Shown one piece after another: positions 1-5,398 of a stretch of 5,398 nt of DNA. Source of the stretch: Chloroflexota bacterium. Its GTDB lineage: Bacteria; Chloroflexota; Dormibacteria; Aeolococcales; Aeolococcaceae. A model generated the notes under the pieces. The model was not told the origin of the DNA, ran no database searches, and saw nothing but the letters and a program-made list of their open reading frames with translations. The translations under genes and the position numbers were made by a program. Position 1 is the first letter of the stretch. Each line of letters starts with the position of its first letter. Location: NCBI GenBank assembly GCA_028287605.1, contig JAQBPI010000238.1:1-5398 (forward strand), read 5' to 3'.

Positions 1-464
1 GCCTCACCGTGGCCACCGCCGAGTCGTGCACCGGCGGCCTGCTCGGGGCGGCCATCACCGCGCTGCCGGGCTCGTCGCGCTACATGGTCGGCGGGATCGT
101 CGCGTACGCCAACGAGGTCAAGATCGACCTGCTCCAGGTGCCCGCCGAGCTCATCGAGGCCCACGGGGCGGTCAGCGAGGCGGTGGCGGCGGCGATGGCG
201 GCCGGGGTCCGCCGCAGGCTCCACGCCGACATCGGCCTCGGGATCACCGGCGTCGCCGGCCCCGCGGCCGACGGCTCCGAGAAGCCGCCCGGGCTGATCT
301 GGGTGGCGGTCGCCGGCCCCGACGGCCGGCGGCGGGCGGTCCGCCTGGAGGGCGACCACGGGCGGGAGGCCAACCGCGGCGCGGCGGTGCGGGCGGCGCT
401 GGGTCTCTGCACCGAGGCCGCCCAGCGGGCGGCGCGGGGAAGCGGGCGGGCCGCCGGGGGGTGA
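1..464 (+). CDS. cinA: CinA C-terminal domain / nicotinamide-nucleotide amidase, 5' partial
   Basis: This is the C-terminal (PncC-type) domain of CinA, which hydrolyses nicotinamide mononucleotide to nicotinate mononucleotide and ammonia in the cytosol, recycling the NMN released by NAD-dependent DNA ligase. The reading frame is open to the left edge. The GTG at 9 encodes the V of the family's conserved strand leading into AESCTGG, so it is internal and the true start lies upstream. Visible motifs are AESCTGG with the catalytic Ser (codon 24-26), then [11 protein letters not shown] with the conserved Tyr and Lys 27 and 32 residues after that Ser, [14 protein letters not shown], and a [11 protein letters not shown] strand. 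The stop is TGA 462-464. The window cannot show whether the N-terminal MoaB-like/pyrophosphatase domain is present (full CinA) or whether this is a stand-alone PncC. Lying directly upstream of recA is the classical cinA-recA arrangement known from Streptococcus and Bacillus. Confidence 0.93.
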   Translation, partial: LTVATAESCTGGLLGAAITALPGSSRYMVGGIVAYANEVKIDLLQVPAELIEAHGAVSEAVAAAMAAGVRRRLHADIGLGITGVAGPAADGSEKPPGLIWVAVAGPDGRRRAVRLEGDHGREANRGAAVRAALGLCTEAAQRAARGSGRAAGG

Positions 465-482
465 TCCCTGCAGCCCCCCGGC
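453..482 (+). terminator. Terminator-like hairpin over the cinA stop codon
   Basis: A perfect 9-bp stem is formed by GCCGGGGGG (453-461) and CCCCCCGGC (474-482), with a 12-nt loop that begins with the cinA TGA and ends with CTGCAG. No T-run follows, so it is not a canonical intrinsic terminator. Strong U-less hairpins at gene ends are common in high-GC bacteria and can still block transcription or protect a 3' end. Its position between cinA and the recA promoter box fits separate transcription of recA. The termination role is inferred. Confidence 0.4.
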
Positions 483-534
483 CGGGCCCGTTAGCATACA
501 TCTGTTCGGTTCAGCAATCTCCGGAGTTGAAGCA

Positions 535-563
535 TTGACAAACACACTGGAAAGTGGGACACT
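535..563 (+). promoter_or_regulatory. Candidate recA promoter (TTGACA-17-GACACT)
   Basis: A perfect -35 hexamer TTGACA (535-540) is followed at exactly 17 bp by GACACT (558-563), which matches the -10 consensus at 3 of 6 positions, including the key A2 and T6. Transcription would start near 570, giving a leader of roughly 50 nt before the GTG at 619. The -10 is weak, which suits a regulated promoter. The box also supplies the TTG that could be mistaken for an upstream recA start. Two copies of the palindrome CTCCGGAG (519-526 and 562-569) and short inverted repeats (545-563) surround it and are candidate operator sequence. Confidence 0.45.
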
Positions 564-603
564 CCGGAGCACCGCAGGCAGCGGGCGGCGTGGCGCCGCC
601 CCC

Positions 604-610
604 AAGGAGG
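604..610 (+). promoter_or_regulatory. Ribosome binding site deciding the recA start
   Basis: AAGGAGG is a full-strength Shine-Dalgarno sequence lying 8 nt before GTG 619. It is the best ribosome binding site in the window and favours 619 over the TTG at 535, which has only GGAG (523-526) upstream and overlaps the -35 box. Confidence 0.8.
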
Positions 611-618
611 CCGAGCCG

Positions 619-1689
619 GTGTCCACCGAGCGAGACCGTGCGCTGACCACAGCGCTGGGCCAGATCGAGCGTTCCTACGGGAAGGGCGCGATCATGCGGC
701 TGGGCGCCGCCGACGCGCAGCGCAACGTCGACGCCATCCCCACGGGGGCGCTGACCCTCGACATCGCCCTCGGCGTCGGGGGCGTGCCGCGCGGCCGGGT
801 GGTCGAGATCTACGGACCGGAGTCGTCGGGCAAGACCACTCTCACCCTCCACATCATCGCCGAGGCCCAGAAGCGTGGCGGGGTGGCGGCCTTCATCGAC
901 GCCGAGCACGCCCTCGACCCCCAGTACGCCGGGCGCATCGGGGTGCGCACCGAGGAGCTGCTCATCTCCCAGCCCGACACCGGGGAGCAGGCGCTGGAGA
1001 TCGTCGAGGTCCTGGTGCGCAGCGGTGCGGTCGACGTGATCGTCATCGACTCCGTGGCCGCGCTGGTCCCCAAGGCGGAGATCGACGGCGAGATGGGCGA
1101 CACCCACGTCGGCCTCCAGGCCCGGCTGATGTCCCAGGCGATGCGCAAGCTCACCGCCGCCATCAGCCGCTCCAACGCCAGCGTGATCTTCATCAACCAG
1201 CTGCGCGAGAAGGTCGGGGTGATGTTCGGAAACCCCGAGGTCACCACCGGCGGCCGGGCGTTGAAGTTCTACGCGTCGGTGCGCATGGACATCCGGAAGA
1301 TCGACTCGATCAAGCAGGGCCTCGACGTGGTCGGCAGCCGCGTCAAGGTCAAGGTCGTGAAGAACAAGGTGGCCCCGCCCTTCCGGGCGGCCGAGTTCGA
1401 CATCCTCTACGACGAGGGCATCTCCTACGCGGGCAGCGTCCTCGACGTCGCCCTGGAGAGCCGCATCGTGGAGAAGAGCGGCGCCTGGTTCAGCTACGGC
1501 GACATGCGCCTCGGCCAGGGGCGTGAGAATGTCCGCGACTTCCTGCGCCAGAACCCCGACCTGCTCGGCGAGATCGCCCAGCGGGTCCGGGCCAGCCTGC
1601 TCCCCGCCCCGGCGCCCGCCGAGGCCCCGGCGACGCCGGCCACGCCGTCCGCCAACGGGACCGCAGCGGCGCCGACTACCGGGGGATAG
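619..1689 (+). CDS. recA: RecA recombinase
   Basis: RecA is the ATP-dependent strand-exchange protein that coats single-stranded DNA, drives homologous recombination and stimulates LexA self-cleavage. The GTG start gives 356 residues, close to the family's usual ~350, and numbering that coincides with E. coli RecA: Walker A GPESSGKT at 66-73 with K72, catalytic Glu96 in [10 protein letters not shown], Walker B VIVIDS at 140-145, loop L1 around EIDGEMGD (154-161), the [10 protein letters not shown] switch with Q194, and the L2 region [18 protein letters not shown] (205-222). The C-terminal domain runs to about residue 328. The remaining tail (329-356) is Pro/Ala/Thr-rich with a single acidic residue, unlike the acidic tail of E. 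coli RecA. No intein is present. The frame stays open upstream to a TTG at 535, but those 28 extra residues do not resemble RecA and the TTG lies in a TTGACA box. Its last 14 bases overlap the convergent MFS gene. Confidence 0.98.
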   Translation: MSTERDRALTTALGQIERSYGKGAIMRLGAADAQRNVDAIPTGALTLDIALGVGGVPRGRVVEIYGPESSGKTTLTLHIIAEAQKRGGVAAFIDAEHALDPQYAGRIGVRTEELLISQPDTGEQALEIVEVLVRSGAVDVIVIDSVAALVPKAEIDGEMGDTHVGLQARLMSQAMRKLTAAISRSNASVIFINQLREKVGVMFGNPEVTTGGRALKFYASVRMDIRKIDSIKQGLDVVGSRVKVKVVKNKVAPPFRAAEFDILYDEGISYAGSVLDVALESRIVEKSGAWFSYGDMRLGQGRENVRDFLRQNPDLLGEIAQRVRASLLPAPAPAEAPATPATPSANGTAAAPTTGG

Positions 1690-3028
1690 AGGGCTCCCGC
1701 ACCACCTCGCGCCCCCGCTCGTAGCGCACCACCGCGCTCAGCGAGATCAGCGCGACGGTGGCGCAGAGCACGCCGAGCACGACCAGGCCGTCGAGCAGCA
1801 GCCACTTGGCGAAGAGGCCGCCGAGCACCGAGCCGAGGGCACCGCCGCCGGCGAGGGTGATGGTGTAGAAGGCCATCAGCGCCGAGCGGTCGGCCGCCAG
1901 GGTCTCCGAGCAGTCGGCGAGATACGCCACCGCGGCGGGTCCGAAGCCGCCGATGGTCATCACGCCGAGGGCGGCGATCGGCAGCAGGGCCGGCGCCCAT
2001 GACAGCGGCAGGTGGTTCATCAGCAGGGTCCCGATGCCGATCAGGTAGACCCCCGGGATGGCGAGGCGCATCGTCGAGGGCCCTCCGAGCCGCCGCAGCA
2101 CCGGCGTCCAGAGCACGATGCCGAGGATGAGGAGCGCCACCCAGCCGAGCAGGATGGCCGAGATCACCCGGTTGTCGAAGCCGTGGACCAGCGTCTGGGA
2201 GGGGTCGCGCGACTGCCGGAGCAGCGATGCGAGATTGAAGTACCAGCCGCCCACCAGGGTGTTGACCGCCAGCCAGGCGGGGATGAAGACCCGGATCGGC
2301 CCCGGCCCGGTGATCGCCCGCATGATCACCCCGACCGGGCTGGTCGGCAGCGGCGGGATGGTGGGGACGAAGCGGAGGCAGACCAGCGCGGCGGCGAGGT
2401 AGAAGACGGCGAGGACGAGGAAGCATCCCCTGCCGAGCAGGTGATAGAAGAGCGGGCCGACCAGGAAGCCGCCGGCGTAGCCGACCAGCGTGGCCCCCTC
2501 GAAGGCGCCGCTGGCACGCGCCCTGACCGCCCGGTCGGAGGACGTCGCGGCGGCGATGGTGCCGAGCGCGGTGGGGACGAAGGCGGCCGCCCCCACCCCC
2601 TCGAAGAGCCGGGCGACGCCGATCTGAGCGGGGTGGACGGCACCGGCGAGGAGCAGCACCGCGAGCATCCCCAGCAGCGGGCCGCCGATGAGGAAGCGGC
2701 GGCGGCCGAACCTGTCGGCGAGGCGGGCGAGGGCGAAGGCCAGGAGCATCTCCGGGACCGCCTGGGCGGCGCCCACCAGGCCCACGGTGATGTGGCTGGC
2801 ACGGCCCCCGCCGAGATCGACGAGGTCGAGCTGCACCGCCTGGCCGGCGCCGGCGGCGCCGACCCGGAGCAGGGCGCAGCCCGCGAGCAGGGCGCCGAGC
2901 TCCATCCCGGTGCGGGCGGTGACCGCCGCCCGGCCACCCGGCTCCGCGCCGGCGAGCGACGGCGGAGACGCCCCAGGCTGCGCAGGCGGCGACCCGGTGG
3001 TGCCGTCCTGATGCAGAGTGCTGGGCAC
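1676..3028 (-). CDS. Major facilitator superfamily transporter, 12 TM
   Basis: This is an integral membrane secondary transporter of the MFS type, probably an exporter; the substrate cannot be read from the sequence. About twelve hydrophobic helices are visible in two six-helix halves, separated by a central loop near residues 222-245. The MFS signature loop between helices 2 and 3 is clear ([11 protein letters not shown], residues ~101-111). The first helix begins near residue 43 and contains an Arg typical of MFS helix 1. The tail is short and charged ([10 protein letters not shown]). The start is uncertain: the ~41 residues before helix 1 are Pro/Gly/Ala-rich. In-frame choices are TTG 3043 (455 aa), GTG 3028 (450 aa, used here) and ATG 2905 (409 aa, which would begin almost inside helix 1), and none has a good Shine-Dalgarno. 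The gene is convergent with recA (14-bp overlap) and divergent from rny, interrupting the usual recA-rny neighbourhood. It may act in drug or metabolite efflux, but that is not shown. Confidence 0.88.
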   Translation of the reverse strand: MPSTLHQDGTTGSPPAQPGASPPSLAGAEPGGRAAVTARTGMELGALLAGCALLRVGAAGAGQAVQLDLVDLGGGRASHITVGLVGAAQAVPEMLLAFALARLADRFGRRRFLIGGPLLGMLAVLLLAGAVHPAQIGVARLFEGVGAAAFVPTALGTIAAATSSDRAVRARASGAFEGATLVGYAGGFLVGPLFYHLLGRGCFLVLAVFYLAAALVCLRFVPTIPPLPTSPVGVIMRAITGPGPIRVFIPAWLAVNTLVGGWYFNLASLLRQSRDPSQTLVHGFDNRVISAILLGWVALLILGIVLWTPVLRRLGGPSTMRLAIPGVYLIGIGTLLMNHLPLSWAPALLPIAALGVMTIGGFGPAAVAYLADCSETLAADRSALMAFYTITLAGGGALGSVLGGLFAKWLLLDGLVVLGVLCATVALISLSAVVRYERGREVVREPSIPR

Positions 3029-3102
3029 GCGGCAAGGGTACAACCCCGCCGGTCACGGCCCGCCCGGTACAGGCCCTCAGCGCCTACCCCTTTACGCGTT
3101 CG

Positions 3103-3108
3103 TACAAT
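3103..3108 (+). promoter_or_regulatory. Candidate -10 element for rny
   Basis: TACAAT matches the -10 consensus at 5 of 6 positions and lies in the most AT-rich spot of the MFS-rny intergenic region. No convincing -35 hexamer is found 15-19 bp upstream. Just before it, TACG-cgtt-CGTA (3093-3104) is a small inverted repeat containing ACGCGT, a possible operator. Initiation near 3115 would give rny a leader of about 155 nt. Confidence 0.3.
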
Positions 3109-3121
3109 GGCGGGGCTTACC

Positions 3122-3270
3122 CGGAGGGAGGCGTCGGCACACCCAGCCGACGGAGCACCGGACCTCGGCGTCCCCGCCCCGCACCCGCCCCACACACCCC
3201 TGGGAACGCAGACGTCCACGCGAGGTGGCGAGCACCTCACGACCCGCACAACCACGAGGTCCCCCCTCCG
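3122..3270 (+). promoter_or_regulatory. Structured rny leader with nested inverted repeats
   Basis: The leader contains these complementary segments. CGGAGGG (3122-3128) can pair over 7 bp with CCCTCCG (3264-3270), ending exactly at the rny ATG. CGTCGGC/GCCGACG (3132-3138/3146-3152) forms a 7-bp stem with a 7-nt loop. GGAC/GTCC (3160-3163/3170-3173) is a weaker stem. GAGGTG/CACCTC (3222-3227/3233-3238) forms a perfect 6-bp stem with a 5-nt loop. The rny Shine-Dalgarno, GAGGT (3256-3260, 10 nt before the ATG), is complementary to the ACCTC of the last hairpin, so two exclusive pairings are possible. The pairings are seen in the sequence; a regulatory role is inferred, and GC-rich DNA yields chance helices easily. 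I recognise no known riboswitch class. Confidence 0.35.
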
Positions 3271-4800
3271 ATGCTGGTAGCCCTGATCGCGCTGGCCGTG
3301 GCCGCGTTGGGTCTCACCTGCGCCATCGTCTACACCCGGAAGCAGCTCGACCGCGAGCGCGCCACCCGGGCGGCCGACGAGGAGCGCCACCGCGAGACCC
3401 TCGCCGAGCTGGACCAGCAGCGCAAGTCCATGCTGCTCGCCGCCAAGGAGGAGGCGCTGAAGCTCCGCTCCCTGGTGGAGACCGAGAACCGGGAACGACG
3501 GGCGGATCTGGCCCGGCTCGAGCAGCGCGGGGCACAGCGCGAGGAGGCGATGGAGCGCCGCGCCCAGGAGATGGACTCCCGCGAGGACCGGCTGGGACGG
3601 CGCGAGCAGGAGCTCGAGGAGCTGCGCGGCGGCATCGACGCCGAGCGCGCCGCGATCAGCACCGAGCTGGAGCGGGTGGCGGCCCTCACCCAGGGCGAGG
3701 CCCGTGCCGAGATCATCACCCGGGTCGAGTCGGAGCTCACCCCGGAGATCGCCGCGCGCATCCGCGCCGCCTCCGATCGGGTCCGGGAGGAGGCCGACCA
3801 GCGCAGCCGCGAGATCCTCATCGCCGCCATGCAGCGGCACGCGGCCGACCAGTCCGGCGAGACCTCGGTGACCGTGGTCCAGCTCCCCAGCGACGAGATG
3901 AAGGGCCGCATCATCGGCCGCGAGGGTCGCAACATCCGCGCCCTCGAGGCGGCCACCGGCGTCGACGTCATCATCGACGACACCCCCGAGGCGGTGGTGC
4001 TCAGCGGCTTCGACCCGGTGCGCCGCGAGGTCGCCCGGATGACCCTCGAGAAGCTGCTCAGCGACGGCCGCATCCATCCCGCCCGGATCGAGGAGATGGT
4101 CACCAAGAGCCGCGCGGACATCCAGCTGCTGATCAAGGAGGAGGGGGAGAAGGCCTGCTTCGCGGCCGGCATCCAGGGCGTCCACCCCGAGCTGGTCAAG
4201 CTGCTGGGCACCCTGCGCTTCCGCACCTCGTACGGGCAGAACGTGCTCGTCCACAGCACCGAGGTGGCCGCGCTGGCGGGGATGATCGCCGCCGAGATCG
4301 GCGCCGACGAGGACGAGGCTCGCGAGGTCGCCCTCTTCCACGACATCGGCCGGGCGGTCGACCACGAGATCGAGGGGTCGCACGCCGTCATCGGCGCCGA
4401 GATCCTCGCCCGGCTGGGACGGCCCGCCAACGTGGTCCACGCCGTCCGCGCCCACCACTACGACGAGGAGCCGCGGACCATCGGTGCCTTCGTGCTGCTC
4501 ACCGCCGACGCCATCTCGGCGGGCCGGCCGGGGGCGCGGCGAGAGACCCTGGCCTCCTACATCAAGCGGCTGGAGCGGCTCGAGGCCATCGCCAACGAGA
4601 TGCCCGGGGTCGAGCGCAGCTTCGCGATCCAGGCGGGCAGGGAGATCCGGGTCATGGTCAGCCCCGAGCGCGTCGACGACGACACCGCCGTGGTCATGGC
4701 CCGGGACATCGCCAAGCGCATCGAGACCGAGCTCACCTACCCCGGCCAGATCAAGGTCACCGTGCTCCGCGAGACCCGCTCCGTCGAGTATGCGAAGTGA
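3271..4800 (+). CDS. rny: Ribonuclease Y
   Basis: RNase Y is a membrane-anchored endoribonuclease that initiates mRNA decay, in place of RNase E, in Bacillus and relatives. The 509-residue product (family ~520) has the full architecture: an N-terminal membrane helix (residues 2-21) followed by YTRK, a long charged coiled coil (about 24-190) rich in Glu, Arg and Ala, a KH RNA-binding domain (about 200-260) with the GxxG loop IIGREGRN (214-221), and an HD phosphohydrolase domain. The HD metal ligands are visible: H328 in VLVHSTEVA, the HD pair H357-D358 in LFHDIGRA, H395/H396 in AHHYDEEP and D413 in LTADAIS. The protein ends in the family's signature VEYAK. The ATG at 3271 is preceded by GAGGT (3256-3260) and places the membrane helix right at the N-terminus, as expected. 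The gene lies between a divergent MFS gene and spoVS. Confidence 0.98.
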   Translation: MLVALIALAVAALGLTCAIVYTRKQLDRERATRAADEERHRETLAELDQQRKSMLLAAKEEALKLRSLVETENRERRADLARLEQRGAQREEAMERRAQEMDSREDRLGRREQELEELRGGIDAERAAISTELERVAALTQGEARAEIITRVESELTPEIAARIRAASDRVREEADQRSREILIAAMQRHAADQSGETSVTVVQLPSDEMKGRIIGREGRNIRALEAATGVDVIIDDTPEAVVLSGFDPVRREVARMTLEKLLSDGRIHPARIEEMVTKSRADIQLLIKEEGEKACFAAGIQGVHPELVKLLGTLRFRTSYGQNVLVHSTEVAALAGMIAAEIGADEDEAREVALFHDIGRAVDHEIEGSHAVIGAEILARLGRPANVVHAVRAHHYDEEPRTIGAFVLLTADAISAGRPGARRETLASYIKRLERLEAIANEMPGVERSFAIQAGREIRVMVSPERVDDDTAVVMARDIAKRIETELTYPGQIKVTVLRETRSVEYAK

Positions 4801-4806
4801 CCGCAA

Positions 4807-4835
4807 TTGACTTTCCGGCCCGGGCTCCAGAGAAT
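4807..4835 (+). promoter_or_regulatory. Candidate spoVS promoter (TTGACT-17-GAGAAT)
   Basis: TTGACT (4807-4812, 5 of 6 to the -35 consensus) and GAGAAT (4830-4835, 4 of 6 to the -10) are separated by the ideal 17 bp and begin 6 bases after the rny stop. Transcription would start near 4842, leaving a leader of ~78 nt that contains the hairpin at 4858-4879. This suggests spoVS can be expressed independently of rny by a housekeeping-type sigma factor. Confidence 0.5.
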
Positions 4836-4857
4836 CCGCTCGCACCACTCCTCTCCG

Positions 4858-4879
4858 GCCGGGCGCCACTCGGCCCGGC
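4858..4879 (+). promoter_or_regulatory. GC hairpin between rny and spoVS
   Basis: GCCGGGC (4858-4864) and GCCCGGC (4873-4879) form a perfect 7-bp stem with an 8-nt loop. No T-run follows, so it is either a U-less terminator or 3' stabiliser for rny, or a structure in the spoVS leader. Since it lies downstream of the candidate promoter at 4807-4835, it would be transcribed in both cases. Confidence 0.35.
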
Positions 4880-4919
4880 ACGTCCGCAAGCCGTTCCCGC
4901 AACGTCCTAGGTACCCGCC

Positions 4920-5180
4920 GTGGAAATCCTCAAGGTCTCGGCCACCTCGAAGCCCGTCGCCGTGGCGGGAGCGATCGCGGGCGTGATCCGCAGCTCCCAG
5001 AAGGTCGAGGTCCAGGCCATCGGGGCCGGCGCGATCAACCAGGCGATCAAGGCGATCGCCATCTCGCGCGGCTACGTCGCCCCTGGGGGCATCGATCTGG
5101 TCTGCATCCCGTCGTTCATCGACATCAGCATCGACGGAGAGGAGAGGACCGGGATCCGGCTGCTGGTCGAGTCCCGCTGA
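4920..5180 (+). CDS. spoVS: Stage V sporulation protein S (SpoVS)
   Basis: SpoVS is a small Alba-like protein, first defined by a sporulation stage V defect in Bacillus subtilis and also present in many non-spore-forming Terrabacteria. Its molecular function is poorly defined; nucleic-acid binding is suggested by its fold. The 86-residue product has the same length as Bacillus SpoVS and keeps its conserved landmarks: MEILKVSA at the start, SVAGAxAGVxR-type spacing (here VAVAGAIAGVIR), VQAIGAGAINQAIKA, RGYVAPGGIDLVCIPSF, and DISIDGEERTGIRLLVE at the end. The GTG start at 4920 gives exactly this family N-terminus; AGGT (4909-4912) 7 nt upstream is a weak ribosome binding site. It follows rny after 119 bases, whereas in Bacillus ymdB lies between them. 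Its presence does not by itself show that the organism sporulates. Confidence 0.97.
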   Translation: MEILKVSATSKPVAVAGAIAGVIRSSQKVEVQAIGAGAINQAIKAIAISRGYVAPGGIDLVCIPSFIDISIDGEERTGIRLLVESR

Positions 5181-5185
5181 TTGAG

Positions 5186-5280
5186 CGCCGGTGGTGATGC
5201 CCGGCAGTTCTGCCGCCGGTGGGGATGCCTGGCAGTTCTGCCGCCGGTTGAGATTCGCGTGGGGCCGCTCTGCCGCCGGT
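5186..5280 (+). repeat. 28-nt tandem repeats after spoVS
   Basis: Two adjacent 28-nt units (5186-5213 and 5214-5241) are identical at 26 of 28 positions, differing only at 5195/5223 and 5202/5230. A third, diverged unit of 32 nt follows (5242-5273), then the head of a fourth (5274-5280); each begins CGCCGGT and ends TCTGC. Units 1 and 2 contain the near-palindrome GGCAG-TT-CTGCC. Direct repeats with short dyads at an element's edge resemble the multiple transposase-binding repeats at IS21-family ends; this assignment is from memory of such ends and is tentative. No transposase lies inside the window. Confidence 0.75.
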
Positions 5281-5283
5281 TTT

Positions 5284-5316
5284 GACTCGGGGGGGACTGC
5301 GTCCCCCCGCTCAGTC
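5284..5316 (+). repeat. Strong G/C hairpin downstream of the repeats
   Basis: GGGGGGAC (5290-5297) and GTCCCCCC (5301-5308) form a perfect 8-bp stem around a TGC loop, and GACT/AGTC (5284-5287/5313-5316) can add an outer 4-bp stem across a small internal loop. No T-run follows on the plus strand, and on the minus strand the bases after it are A-rich, so it is not a standard intrinsic terminator for either. It could end spoVS transcripts in a U-independent way or belong to the repeat element. Confidence 0.5.
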
Positions 5317-5322
5317 GCAAGA

Positions 5323-5346
5323 CATCGTGCGCTGGCGCGCCCGATG
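5323..5346 (+). repeat. Second hairpin, 4-nt loop
   Basis: CATCG-t-GCGC (5323-5332) pairs with GCGC-c-CGATG (5337-5346), giving nine base pairs with one mismatch and a TGGC loop. It starts only 6 bases after the preceding hairpin. The remainder to the window end holds a direct repeat of CTCGCCGGC (5363-5371 and 5373-5381) and no gene that I can support. Confidence 0.45.
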
Positions 5347-5398
5347 CCGGCTCCTGCCCCCCCTCGCCGGCACTCGCCGGCGGCGCTCGCTTCGCGAT

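Noticed and set aside
511..1107. 198-codon minus-strand frame over the recA promoter and 5' half
   Set aside because: Antisense shadow of recA; no motif.
1494..3056. 520-codon minus-strand frame over recA and the MFS gene
   Set aside because: Out-of-frame shadow of the MFS gene; low-complexity Arg/Pro/Gly sequence, whereas the MFS frame shows twelve membrane helices.
2012..3280. 422-codon plus-strand frame opposite the MFS gene
   Set aside because: Asp/Glu/Arg/Gly-rich antisense shadow with no domain and no ribosome binding site.
3107..3280. 57-codon leader peptide from ATG 3107, overlapping the rny start by 10 bases
   Set aside because: Its ATG overlaps the candidate TACAAT -10, there is no Shine-Dalgarno before it, and its composition is Thr/Pro/Arg-rich with no sign of coding constraint. 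The overlap with rny is suggestive but not enough.
2326..4902. 858-codon open frame on the minus strand
   Set aside because: It lies opposite rny and in a different frame from the MFS gene on the same strand; the composition is the usual high-GC shadow with no recognisable domain.
3018..4910. 630-codon plus-strand frame overlapping rny
   Set aside because: Arg/Pro/Gly/His-rich translation in the +1 shadow of a clear RNase Y; no homology or start signal.
5186..5280. CRISPR array
   Set aside because: The 28-nt units abut directly with no unique spacers between them, and later copies decay; it is a tandem repeat.
5072..5320. 82-codon minus-strand frame across the end of spoVS and the repeats
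   Set aside because: It runs through spoVS antisense and the tandem repeats, with no start signal and no domain.

Overview
The window comes from a strongly GC-rich bacterial chromosome: third codon positions are almost all G or C, and GTG starts are used. The gene set is conserved housekeeping material: a competence/damage-inducible CinA C-terminal domain (5' end cut off), recA, a 12-helix MFS transporter on the opposite strand, ribonuclease Y (rny) and spoVS. RNase Y and SpoVS are typical of Firmicutes and of deep-branching Terrabacteria such as Chloroflexota, Dormibacterota and Deinococcus-Thermus. The order cinA-recA-rny-spoVS matches the Bacillus-type order cinA-recA-rny-ymdB-spoVS. High GC together with this order suggests an uncultivated Chloroflexota/Dormibacterota-like or related lineage. 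That placement is inference, not something the sequence proves.

Layout. Positions 1-464 hold the end of cinA, followed by a GC-rich hairpin that straddles its stop codon (453-482). The recA promoter/operator region is about 490-618: it contains a perfect TTGACA box, a duplicated CTCCGGAG palindrome, and a strong Shine-Dalgarno before a GTG at 619. recA runs 619-1689. It meets the MFS gene tail to tail (1676-3028, minus strand), with the two stop codons overlapping by 14 bases. About 240 bases of non-coding DNA separate the divergent MFS and rny genes. The rny leader is rich in inverted repeats, including a possible 7-bp helix that closes the whole leader just before the rny ATG. rny (3271-4800) is followed by 119 bases carrying a good TTGACT-17-GAGAAT promoter and a hairpin, and then spoVS (4920-5180).

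The last 218 bases (5181-5398) contain no gene I can support. They begin 5 bases after the spoVS stop with 28-nt tandem repeats (two units 26/28 identical, then decaying copies), followed by two strong hairpins. The pattern resembles the end of a mobile element, possibly of IS21 type, lying mostly outside the window.

Functionally, RecA (recombination and SOS co-protease), CinA (NMN deamidation/pyridine nucleotide salvage), RNase Y (membrane-tethered mRNA decay) and SpoVS (small Alba-like sporulation/developmental protein) form a long-conserved neighbourhood. The MFS exporter is an insertion into it, and ymdB is absent between rny and spoVS. I saw no CRISPR array, tRNA or rRNA. The most plausible undescribed elements are the structured rny leader, the recA control region and the repeat block after spoVS.
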